Assembly: GCA_937902945.1 (NCBI GenBank) | Contig: CALEMD010000332.1 | Location: 1 to 7,809 of the forward strand | DNA from: an uncultured Erysipelotrichaceae bacterium | GTDB lineage: Bacteria > Bacillota_I > Bacilli_A > Erysipelotrichales > Erysipelotrichaceae | Reading direction: 5' to 3' | Length of the DNA stretch: 7,809 bases | Part shown: positions 1 through 5,253 of the stretch, one piece after another | Layout of the letters: the number at the start of each line of letters is the position of its first letter | Numbering within the stretch: the stretch's first letter is position 1 | Notes under the pieces: generated by a model | What the model saw: the letters and a program-made list of their open reading frames with translations, nothing else | Told to the model about the DNA's origin: nothing | Database searches by the model: none | Translations under genes and position numbers: made by a program

Positions 1-2
1 AT

Positions 3-92
3 GAATATCAATTAGAAAAAATTCAGCCCGTTGACATGTTTCCGCAGACAGTGCACGTCGAGACAGTCGCTCTGCTAATTCGGCAGAACTAA
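3..92 (+). CDS. rlmD: 23S rRNA (uracil-5-)-methyltransferase, C-terminal end (partial)
   Basis: Reading from base 3 gives 29 codons ending in TAA at 90-92, with the segment QPVDMFPQTVHVETVALL. This matches the conserved C-terminus of RlmD/RumA/RlmCD-family SAM-dependent RNA methyltransferases, in which a PVDMFPxTxHVE block closes the catalytic domain; the Glu of HVE is a conserved active-site residue of the family. The enzymes form m5U in 23S rRNA in the cytoplasm. Only the tail is in the window, so I cannot tell RlmD from RlmCD or TrmA-like paralogues beyond this motif. The C-terminus looks intact, and a strong terminator follows 37 bp downstream. Family call is confident; the exact symbol is less so. 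Confidence 0.85.
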   Translation, partial: EYQLEKIQPVDMFPQTVHVETVALLIRQN

Positions 93-128
93 AAAATAGC
101 CGAAAAAGCCCGTGGTTAAGCCATTTCT

Positions 129-171
129 GCGACACCAGTCTTTCTGAAAAGAGAGGCGGGTGTCGCTTTTT
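129..171 (+). terminator. Rho-independent terminator of the rlmD-like gene
   Basis: An 8-bp perfect stem GCGACACC (129-136) / GGTGTCGC (159-166) encloses an inner stem CTTTCT/AGAGAG (140-145/150-155) capped by a GAAA tetraloop, followed by TTTTT at 167-171. It lies directly after the rlmD-like stop. An outer 9-bp pair, TTAAGCCAT (116-124) with ATGGCTTAA (174-182), could extend the hairpin, but its right arm reaches into the insertion sequence. Confidence 0.85.
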
Positions 172-175
172 CTAT

Positions 176-200
176 GGCTTAATTTGCAGGTTGGTGATCT
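176..200 (+). repeat. Left terminal inverted repeat of the IS
   Basis: Matches the reverse complement of 1286-1310 at 21 of 25 positions. Shared blocks are GGCTTAATT, GC and GTTGGTGAT. It ends just before the transposase stop codon at 204-206. Confidence 0.85.
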
Positions 201-203
201 AGG

Positions 204-1208
204 CTAATAAGCAAACAGGTCCGAAGTCTTCATATCACAGATTCTGAAGAAGTCCGAGACATTGTTGAGCATAGTTCTGACCTTCAGCAGAACTTCATCA
301 GCAGCCAATCCTGCATATTTCCGAATTGTTACCAGTAGTGCAGCGTACCGATTGATGTACTTTGTTGCCACTCCTCTGTACTTGCGATTCCATTCGTCAA
401 TCTTGGAGTGGAAAGAATTGACATTATTCAGATGGTCTACGGAGGTATATGTCTTATGATCTCCTAATACTCGAAACTCACAGTTCTTCTGATTTAGGAT
501 CCTCTGATATGCGGTCTTGCCATCAATCCAGACAAGGCAGTTCCCAGAAAGATTCTTTTGAATTTTCTCGATATCTTCTGATTTCGGGGATGCCATGTTC
601 GTTGCCTTGAGGACTGCATCACCTTGCCTCTGTACCGCAGTAAGCAGGCATACCTGCTCACTGGAAAGACCACGCTTTGAGGCCTTTTCGCCTCTATGAC
701 GCGGCTTGATTTCATCACGTTTTTCGCCTTTATGGCTGTTCAGAAGGTATTTTTCATCCATCTCTACTTCATCGGAAACCACTGTTTCATTGGCAATGGC
801 TTCAAGAGCGTGCAGAAGCTTCATGCGCATTCTCCAGACGGTATATGTGCTGATGCCGAGGCTCTCAGCAGTCTTCTGAATCGGAACCTGCTGGAAAGTG
901 TCCTTGATCAGCTGATCCCATTTCGAACGGTCCTGCTGAGAGTAATACGTGAGCTGCCCATAGTCGACCACGGTCCTATGATTGCATGAATGGCAGACAA
1001 GCATCTGCTTTCCGGAGTTTGCTCTGCCGCCTCTGGTCCAGTTAGGAGTCTTTGAACCGCATTTCGGACAGACCTTGATACAGTAGCTCCGGGAAGCATT
1101 GTTCAGGATCATGCAATTCTCTAGATCGGACAGAAGCTTCTCTTTCTGGTAAGGGTACAGAGTGGAATAAATGCTAGTAATCTTCTCAAGATCTTCAGTA
1201 TCAGACAT
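204..1208 (-). CDS. IS1595-family (ISXO2-like) transposase
   Basis: 334 aa, a normal length for the family. In order it has an N-terminal zinc ribbon with two CxxC knuckles (C47/C50 and C72/C75), a helix-turn-helix around residues 110-135 (QKTAESLGIS then TVWRMRMK), and an ISXO2-like DDE-type catalytic domain. The likely catalytic residues are D151 in VEMDEKY, D229 in VWIDGKTAY, and N264 with K269 in VNSFHSKIDEW, followed by the typical RKYRGVATKYINRY block. It catalyses cut-and-join of the surrounding element. The ATG at 1206-1208 is preceded by GAGAGG at about 10 nt. The reading frame shows no lesions. The TAG stop lies four bases inside the left inverted repeat. Confidence 0.93.
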   Translation of the reverse strand: MSDTEDLEKITSIYSTLYPYQKEKLLSDLENCMILNNASRSYCIKVCPKCGSKTPNWTRGGRANSGKQMLVCHSCNHRTVVDYGQLTYYSQQDRSKWDQLIKDTFQQVPIQKTAESLGISTYTVWRMRMKLLHALEAIANETVVSDEVEMDEKYLLNSHKGEKRDEIKPRHRGEKASKRGLSSEQVCLLTAVQRQGDAVLKATNMASPKSEDIEKIQKNLSGNCLVWIDGKTAYQRILNQKNCEFRVLGDHKTYTSVDHLNNVNSFHSKIDEWNRKYRGVATKYINRYAALLVTIRKYAGLAADEVLLKVRTMLNNVSDFFRICDMKTSDLFAY

Positions 1209-1217
1209 GGTTATCTA

Positions 1218-1229
1218 CCTCTCTAGAGG
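1218..1229 (-). promoter_or_regulatory. Possible Shine-Dalgarno-sequestering hairpin of the transposase gene
   Basis: CCTCT (1218-1222) and AGAGG (1225-1229) are complementary, and on the minus strand the AGAGG-type ribosome binding site lies in this palindrome. Folding would mask the site, a known way for insertion sequences to limit transposase synthesis. The two-base loop is tight, so pairing may be partial. Inferred only. Confidence 0.3.
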
Positions 1230-1254
1230 CAGTCTAAGTCCAATCGTCTGTAAC

Positions 1255-1278
1255 CACTGTGCTCCATGAGGCACAGTG
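1255..1278 (-). promoter_or_regulatory. Stem-loop in the transposase leader
   Basis: CACTGTGC (1255-1262) and GCACAGTG (1271-1278) form a perfect 8-bp stem with an 8-nt loop between the right inverted repeat and the transposase start. No T-run follows, so it is not a standard terminator. Leader structures in insertion sequences can block translation from transcripts entering from outside; that role is inference. Confidence 0.45.
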
Positions 1279-1285
1279 CGGGAGA

Positions 1286-1310
1286 AAATCACCAACTCGC
1301 TAATTAAGCC
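1286..1310 (-). repeat. Right terminal inverted repeat of the IS
   Basis: Complement of the left repeat with 4 mismatches in 25 bases; the outer end reads AATTAAGCC on the + strand. It sits upstream of the transposase gene. Only 32 bp separate it from the final stop of the kinase remnant at 1343-1345. Confidence 0.85.
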
Positions 1311-1342
1311 AAAATCTACTGTTTTGCCAGATTTCTGTGGCT

Positions 1343-1627
1343 TCAGTCCGCATGATTATCGCTGTTTTTCATGTTTGTCAGGTTATCGTGCGTAATTACT
1401 AATTTTTCTTCTGGGGCATGCCTGGCTGCCGGAAAACAGACCCGGAACGAAGTGCCTTTCCCAAGCTGGCTTTCCGCTGTGATCGTTCCGTTTTCTTTCT
1501 GAATGATTTCTCAGGCAATCGAAAGGCCTAGCCCGGAAGACTTCTTCTGGTCAGAGAGGGAGCCCTGATAATACCGATCGAAGATATATGGCAGATCTTC
1601 CGGTGCGATGCCTTTGCCCTGAGTGGT
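1343..1627 (-). pseudogene. Sensor histidine kinase, C-terminal ATPase remnant with in-frame TGA
   Basis: Only the end of a HATPase_c domain is present. QGKGIAPEDLPYIFDRYYQG covers the G1 and F boxes, SSGLGLSIA the G2 box, and then comes a TGA (1511-1513). The frame continues with EIIQKENGTITAES and LGKGTSFRVCFP, the normal kinase C-terminus, to TGA at 1343-1345. In intact kinases the interrupted position is usually Lys or Arg (SIA-K-EII), so one base change could have made the stop. The sensor, the phosphoacceptor His and the N box are missing, and the G1 Asp is not there. Its 5' side is joined without a frame break to the flavoprotein remnant at about 1619-1630. No two-component function is possible. 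The IS abuts its 3' side. Confidence 0.85.
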
Positions 1628-1816
1628 AACCGGAACCAGATCATTCTTGTTGTTTCCTGCTTTCAGAAGATCTTCCAATGCCATTTCAGGAGAATCCTGA
1701 TTCGTATGGGTACGCGTGTTCACCGCAAGGGTAGAAGAGCTGGACATTGCAGTTGCTCCGCCCACATAGCTCATCTTTTCAATAACGAGAACATTTTCAA
1801 CCCCGTCTTCTTTTGC
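1628..1816 (-). pseudogene. Fumarate-reductase-like flavoprotein, FAD-domain fragment after a premature stop
   Basis: After the TGA at 1817-1819 the same frame continues AKEDGVENVLVIEKMSYVGG and then ATAMSSSSTLAV. This is the second half of the Rossmann FAD-binding motif (FAD_binding_2) of flavocytochrome-c-type fumarate or urocanate reductases, including the conserved EK.xxxGG block. It runs on to about GNNKNDLVPVT, where the sequence changes into histidine kinase. The rest of the FAD domain and the substrate-binding and catalytic residues are absent. Together with the lipoprotein part upstream this was once one gene; a deletion removed its 3' portion and fused it to the kinase gene. An internal ATG at 1772-1774 has no clear ribosome binding site. 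Confidence 0.8.
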
Positions 1817-2314
1817 TCACAGCGCTGCAGTCATGCCTGGCCCGCCCGCTTCGACAACGACAAGATCAGTATCAATCGACTCCGTTTCTGCCACTGCAGA
1901 AGCCTTTGCAGTCTTCACTGCCGTGAAATCCGCCGGATTCAGGCCAGCACTCTCAATCGCAGCACTGACCGCATTCATGATTGCTTCAGAAGGTATCGTC
2001 GCTCCCGCAACCGCATCCACTTTGACAGAATTCGCTTCTACAATGCGCTGGAGAACCTTCTCCAGCGCAGCATCCGAAATTCCTTCGGTTTCCTGCTGAT
2101 CCGTTACCGTTACCCCGGTGATCTTGTTTCCTTCCAGGCTAACTTCCACCGTGACATCCCCGTTCTTGCCAGCTGCCGTTCCAGTCACCGTCTGAACCGC
2201 AGGTACACTGCTGGCAGCTGCAGCAGATGACGCAGAGCCAGACCCGCAGGCAGAAAGAGACAGCAGCAACGCTGCTGACGATAATACTGTGATAATTCGT
2301 TTACTGATATGCAT
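1817..2314 (-). CDS. FMN-binding lipoprotein: 5' part of a disrupted fumarate-reductase-like gene
   Basis: 165 aa. The signal peptide has a basic start (MHISKR), a hydrophobic core and lipobox LSAC with C23 as the lipidation site, then a Ser/Ala linker. An FMN_bind domain follows at about residues 48-125, with DAVAGATIPS (100-109). The GAT motif is where ApbE-type transferases attach FMN covalently, probably at T106. Near the C-terminus an FAD-binding domain begins (DTDLVVVEAGGPGMTAAL) but stops at TGA. The first Gly of its GxGxxG is Glu (E155), another sign of decay. Intact relatives are cell-surface reductases with one covalent FMN and one FAD that use fumarate, urocanate or related acceptors. 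AGGAGG at 2325-2330 lies 10 nt before the ATG. A truncated secreted FMN protein could still be made, but it is more likely the front of a pseudogene. Confidence 0.8.
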   Translation of the reverse strand: MHISKRIITVLSSAALLLSLSACGSGSASSAAAASSVPAVQTVTGTAAGKNGDVTVEVSLEGNKITGVTVTDQQETEGISDAALEKVLQRIVEANSVKVDAVAGATIPSEAIMNAVSAAIESAGLNPADFTAVKTAKASAVAETESIDTDLVVVEAGGPGMTAAL

Positions 2315-2431
2315 GATTCTTTTTCCTCCTGCAATGATGTCGGCGGATTATCAGACTATGCAGGATTAACAGAATATTAAATCTGCAAGATCCATCAGAC
2401 TGATCTTCCCTCATGGCAGAATGACTGCACT

Positions 2432-2447
2432 GAAAATTTCAATTTTC
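2432..2447. promoter_or_regulatory. AT-rich palindrome upstream of the FMN lipoprotein gene
   Basis: GAAAATT and AATTTTC (7-bp arms, two-base centre) form a 16-bp dyad about 120 bp upstream of the lipoprotein start and about 90 bp downstream of the small membrane protein stop. It has operator-like symmetry; no T-run follows, so it is a poor terminator. Its function is unknown. Confidence 0.25.
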
Positions 2448-2536
2448 CACAGATTGACTAAGCTGGCACCGAAAATCTTTCCCGACTATCTGGATGACTC
2501 TCTTCACTTCAGCGCCTTTTCATGATATCAGGCTGC

Positions 2537-2788
2537 TCACTTCCTATCCCTGAAATTATGAGACAGCGAAATCCCTGCCACAATCCCGGAGACGACGAAG
2601 ATCAGCGTTCCCCATAAGGTCAGCTCGCTGAGCCCTCCCGTCTGCAGTTCCTCACTGACCATCAGGACTGCAGCATACGATGTCGGAATTTCCTCTGCCT
2701 GTACCTCCAGGACTCCCGGCAGGCTGATTTCCAAAGCAAGGAATCCTGCAGCGATCCTGATCGGCAATGCTTTCCTGCAGTGTTTCAT
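2537..2788 (-). CDS. Small membrane protein next to the LytTR regulator, unknown function
   Basis: 83 aa. A basic N-terminus leads into a hydrophobic stretch at about residues 8-28, which could be a membrane segment or signal. A polar middle (EEIPTSY) and a second clear membrane segment at about 56-77 (TLWGTLIFVVSGIVAGISL) follow, with a charged end, NFRDRK. AGGAGG at 2793-2798 lies 4 nt before the ATG and overlaps the LytTR stop codon, so the two genes are translationally coupled. LytTR genes are often followed by DUF3021 membrane proteins that act as partners, but those are about 140 aa with four helices. I see only weak resemblance, so this may be a shortened relative or something unrelated. 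Confidence 0.6.
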   Translation of the reverse strand: MKHCRKALPIRIAAGFLALEISLPGVLEVQAEEIPTSYAAVLMVSEELQTGGLSELTLWGTLIFVVSGIVAGISLSHNFRDRK

Positions 2789-2797
2789 GCGTCCTCC

Positions 2798-3415
2798 TCA
2801 CCAGAAGCGCTTTCTCAGCTCTTCCATGATCTGTGTTTTCTTCTTATCCGGAAAATGAACGATCTCCCCGCTATCCATTGTGATTGCAGTTCCAGAAATC
2901 TTCTCGATATGCCATACATTGACCAGAAAGCTCCGGCTGATCTGCAGAAACGCCTCAGAAGCTTCTGTCTTCTTTCTCACCGAGCTGAAACTCTCCTGAA
3001 GCTCCAGCGTACGGTCTTTTGTGACCAGATAGCTGTGTTTCTTCTGAGCTTCGAAATAAATAATCGAATATTCTCTCAGCGTCACGATATCTCCATCCCG
3101 CATCGTGAACAGATACTTCCTGTTCTCTGCATTCAGTCTCCGGAAGAAGATCTTTTTCATCGTCGTTCCGATTGATCGTACGAAATGCTCATCATCATTC
3201 ACTGCCACTTCTGCAATCGGACTCGTCGTGCTTAAATGCAGCAGTCTCAGTCCCTCATCCGTCTGTTTCCAGATCGCAACGCATCGCTGCTCGCCTGCCA
3301 CCATGCCAGGGGCTTCATCATCAGAAACCACGAGATACCTTCCGATCACCGTACACGTATTCCCTTCATTCTCCGTAATGAGAAATTCCTCATTCTCCAT
3401 ATGGCACATAAACAT
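2798..3415 (-). CDS. LytTR-domain transcriptional regulator, 3' part of a TGA-interrupted gene
   Basis: 205 aa downstream of the in-frame TGA at 3458-3460. Residues 1 to about 80 are the second half of a SnoaL-like/NTF2-type ligand-binding fold (YLVVSDDE, RCVAIWKQTDEGLRLLHLS). Residues about 100-205 form a LytTR DNA-binding domain, shown by EYSIIYFEAQKKHSYL, FLQISRSFLVNVWHIEKI and a C-terminal Lys-rich strand. LytTR proteins bind direct repeats upstream of target genes. The SnoaL fusion suggests a one-component regulator that senses a small molecule. The ATG at 3413-3415 is in the middle of the fold and lacks a good ribosome binding site. The gene probably began at 3604 and is broken, unless the TGA is read through. 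The stop overlaps the SD of the next gene. Confidence 0.75.
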   Translation of the reverse strand: MFMCHMENEEFLITENEGNTCTVIGRYLVVSDDEAPGMVAGEQRCVAIWKQTDEGLRLLHLSTTSPIAEVAVNDDEHFVRSIGTTMKKIFFRRLNAENRKYLFTMRDGDIVTLREYSIIYFEAQKKHSYLVTKDRTLELQESFSSVRKKTEASEAFLQISRSFLVNVWHIEKISGTAITMDSGEIVHFPDKKKTQIMEELRKRFW

Positions 3416-3457
3416 ATCTGCCGCAACCTGATCAAGTTCTTTCCGGAATGCCTTCTT

Positions 3458-3604
3458 TCAGATGATGAACTGCTCTTTCTGTGCGCCGATCCAGGTCACA
3501 TTTTCATCACACAAGTCAAAGACTGTATTCGAATTCATCCTGTGAAAATCCCTCAGAAGCTCAGATGTAAGATCCATTGCTTTCTTCGTTAGCTCTTTTT
3601 TCAT
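3458..3604 (-). pseudogene. N-terminal SnoaL-like part of the LytTR regulator, ended by in-frame TGA
   Basis: The best start is the ATG at 3602-3604, because AGGAGG (3610-3615) lies 5 nt upstream; the frame is open 48 bases further but without such a site. The 48 residues include ELLRDFHRMNS and NVTWIGAQKEQFII, the start of a SnoaL-like fold. The frame then meets TGA (3458-3460) and continues without a shift (KKAFRKELDQVAADM) into the LytTR-containing ORF. Relatives usually have Gly here (for example IxG-KxAF), so GGA to TGA is the simplest lesion. The complete frame, 3604 to 2798, would encode 268 residues. Confidence 0.75.
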
Positions 3605-3818
3605 TTGTGCCTCCTGAATCCAGCCCGCAGAATCAATCCAGATTATCTTCATTCTAACGATCAGAAAATCCTGATTCTACCTTTCCGGAATCAACGACCA
3701 TAATAGAGGAACGAAAAACCGGATTTATGAAAGATCAGTCTATTTCTCAGTTCTCCGGAATCGGACTATCAACTTCAAATGGCCGGTTTCGGACATTTTT
3801 CTTCGGAAAGGACATTTC
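3605..3818. other. Divergent intergenic region between the LytTR and MarR remnants
   Basis: 214 bp should hold two divergent promoters. I see a weak -10-like TATTAT on the minus strand (complement of 3700-3705) without a good -35. TCCGGAATC occurs as a 9-bp direct repeat at 3684-3692 and 3754-3762. An ATCAG/CTGAT dyad lies near 3660-3675. The repeats could be regulator sites, but nothing decides this. Confidence 0.35.
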
Positions 3819-4164
3819 ATGAAAGCAGGAAAACACAGTGCTTCCCATCCGACTGCCAAACAGTCCCTGAACCAGGTCAGAAGTGAGATCAATGCGCTGT
3901 ATCATCAATACGCAGTAAAGGTTGGCCTGACCGATACTACCTGTTTTATGACAAAGGTGAGCCACTGACCCGGAGCACCATCATGAAGCTGGCCGGCTGC
4001 TCCAGACAAACCATCAATTCCGCCATCAGCCGCATGAAGTAGAAAAACCGGGTGACCATATCAGAAAAAACCGGGCGGGGAAAGGAGATCGTCAGAAAGC
4101 AAATGAGATTTTCTATGTTCTGATTGCTGCCGGCACCCATGAAAGAGTGAACGGAGCTGCATAA
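3819..4164 (+). pseudogene. MarR-family transcriptional regulator, frameshifted
   Basis: The ATG at 3819 has AAGGA (3808-3812) 6 nt upstream. The first frame reads LNQVRSEINALYHQYAVKVG and then LTDTTCF, a MarR first helix region, then hits TGA at 3966-3968. The second frame picks up at about 3947 with YDKGEPLTRSTIMKLAGCSR and QTINSAISRMK, the winged-helix recognition region. TAG follows at 4040-4042, then KNRVTISEKTGRGKEIVR, which is the wing. A third frame gives EIFYVLIAAGTHERVNGAA up to TAA at 4162-4164. A few residues expected between the first two blocks (the LYxLY segment) are missing, so a small deletion caused the first shift. MarR regulators bind operators as dimers and respond to small ligands. 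It was divergent from the LytTR gene and is convergent with trxB. Confidence 0.8.
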
Positions 4165-4298
4165 ACTTCCTGCTTCCTCATCCTTTCTGCTTGGGCTTTT
4201 GCCGCCACTAGGGTTTGTTTGTTTTCATGTCCACCATCCAGTCCTATCCCTTGCAAGATTGCTTTAACAACGCACGATAAGTGTGCCTTCTTATCGCA
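4165..4298. other. Unassigned spacer between the MarR remnant and the trxB terminator
   Basis: No gene is supported. The minus strand is open here (GIGLDGGHENKQ, then AKAQAERMRKQE) but has no start with a ribosome binding site in this stretch and no family I recognise. A 7-bp inverted repeat, CGATAAG/CTTATCG, lies at about 4274-4296 next to the trxB terminator. Confidence 0.35.
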
Positions 4299-4327
4299 CG
4301 AAAAAGGCTGCCATTTCTGACAGCCTT
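4299..4327 (-). terminator. Rho-independent terminator of the aldehyde dehydrogenase-trxB operon
   Basis: On the minus strand AAGGCTGTCA - GAAA - TGGCAGCCTT forms a 10-bp stem with one G-U pair and a GNRA tetraloop, followed by a T-tract (AAAAA at 4301-4305 on the + strand). It starts 17 bp after the trxB stop. Confidence 0.9.
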
Positions 4328-4344
4328 GATCAGCATTATTACAA

Positions 4345-5250
4345 TTACAGCGCAGCCGCCTGGATTGCTGCTGCAGTTCCATCTGCAGCTGCCGTGGTCA
4401 GCTGCCGGATCTTCTTTGCTCTGACATCTCCTGCCGCAAAGATATTCAGTACATTCGTGCAGGTATCTTCACCCGCCCGGATATATCCCGCCTCATCAAG
4501 GTCAACAATGCCTCTCAGCAAGTTTGTTTCCGGCTTCATGCCGATCGCAAGAAACAGACCATCTGCAGAGAGCTCTGTTTCTTCTCCGGACTCCTTGTTC
4601 TGAAGATGCAGGCCGCTGAGATGCCCATCAGTTTCCTTCAGCTCGGTGATGACGGTATCGAGAACCGGATGGATATTCGGGACCTCAGCAATCTGCTTCT
4701 GCAGTGCTTCTTCTGCCCGGTATTCTTTTCTTCGGTGAATGAGATATACTTCTGAAGCCATTCTCGAAAGATAGATCGCATCATCCAGAGCGGTATTGCC
4801 GCCGCCATTGACAGCAACTCGCTTGTTTCTGAAGAATGCTCCATCGCAGTTTGCACAGAACGAAATTCCCTTCCCGATCAGTTTTTCTTCTTCCGGAAGG
4901 CCAAGCTTCCGATGCGATGCTCCTGCGGCATAGATCAGCGCACGTCCGGTTCTGGATCCGCCTGCAGTACGCACCGTAACAGAATTCTTTTCCGGAAAGA
5001 TCTCAAGTACTTCTTCCGAAATAAATTCTGCTCCGAGTCCTGCTGCCTGTTCATACAGACGGTAGGCAAAGTCAGCGCCATTCACCGACACAAAACCAGG
5101 ATAGTTCTGAATTTCATTTGCCGTGACAATCTGCCCGCCCGGAGCACTCTTCTCATAGATCACCGCATGTCTGCCAGCCCGCTGCACATAGATCGCAGCA
5201 GTCAGTCCGGCCGTCCCTGCTCCGACAATCAGAATATCTCTTTCATCCAT
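4345..5250 (-). CDS. trxB: Thioredoxin reductase (NADPH, FAD)
   Basis: 301 aa, close to the usual 305-320. The FAD Rossmann motif GAGTAG is at 10-15 with the downstream PGGQ at 38-41. The redox-active disulfide is CANC at 132-135, followed by D136. The NADPH domain has GGGNTALDDA at 149-158 and HRRKEYRA at 172-179, whose arginines fit the NADPH 2'-phosphate. The C-terminal FAD block is IFAAGDVR then IRQLTTAAADG. The enzyme transfers electrons from NADPH to thioredoxin in the cytoplasm. The ATG is 3 bp after the aldehyde dehydrogenase stop, and its AAGGGG (5257-5262, 6 nt away) lies inside the last codons of that gene, so the two are translationally coupled. No thioredoxin gene is nearby; a thioredoxin-like partner or another disulfide substrate is possible. 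Confidence 0.93.
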   Translation of the reverse strand: MDERDILIVGAGTAGLTAAIYVQRAGRHAVIYEKSAPGGQIVTANEIQNYPGFVSVNGADFAYRLYEQAAGLGAEFISEEVLEIFPEKNSVTVRTAGGSRTGRALIYAAGASHRKLGLPEEEKLIGKGISFCANCDGAFFRNKRVAVNGGGNTALDDAIYLSRMASEVYLIHRRKEYRAEEALQKQIAEVPNIHPVLDTVITELKETDGHLSGLHLQNKESGEETELSADGLFLAIGMKPETNLLRGIVDLDEAGYIRAGEDTCTNVLNIFAAGDVRAKKIRQLTTAAADGTAAAIQAAAL

Positions 5251-5253
5251 ACA

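Larger units (their letters stand above)
176..1310 (-). mobile_element. IS1595-family (ISXO2-like) insertion sequence, complete
   Basis: A 1135-bp element is bounded by imperfect 25-bp terminal inverted repeats and carries one transposase gene on the minus strand. Both ends begin GGCTTAATT when read inward. IS1595-family elements usually generate 8-bp target duplications, but the flanks here (TTTTCTAT at 168-175 and AAAATCTA at 1311-1318) do not match. The element separates the rlmD terminator from the truncated kinase remnant. This suggests that one flank was lost after insertion, or that recombination between IS copies rearranged the locus. The element itself looks intact and possibly active. 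Confidence 0.85.

Noticed and set aside
1706..2230. + strand frame of 174 codons
   Set aside because: Arg/His-rich antisense shadow of the flavoprotein remnant with no ribosome binding site or recognisable domain.
1511..3460. TGA reassigned to an amino acid, or read as selenocysteine
   Set aside because: The three sites call for different residues, TGA is followed directly by an SD and start at 2798, the MarR remnant also has TAG and frameshifts, and no site is a known selenocysteine position.
4113..4382. Minus-strand frame of 89 codons after trxB
   Set aside because: It starts inside the trxB coding region in another frame, crosses the trxB terminator, and matches no family.
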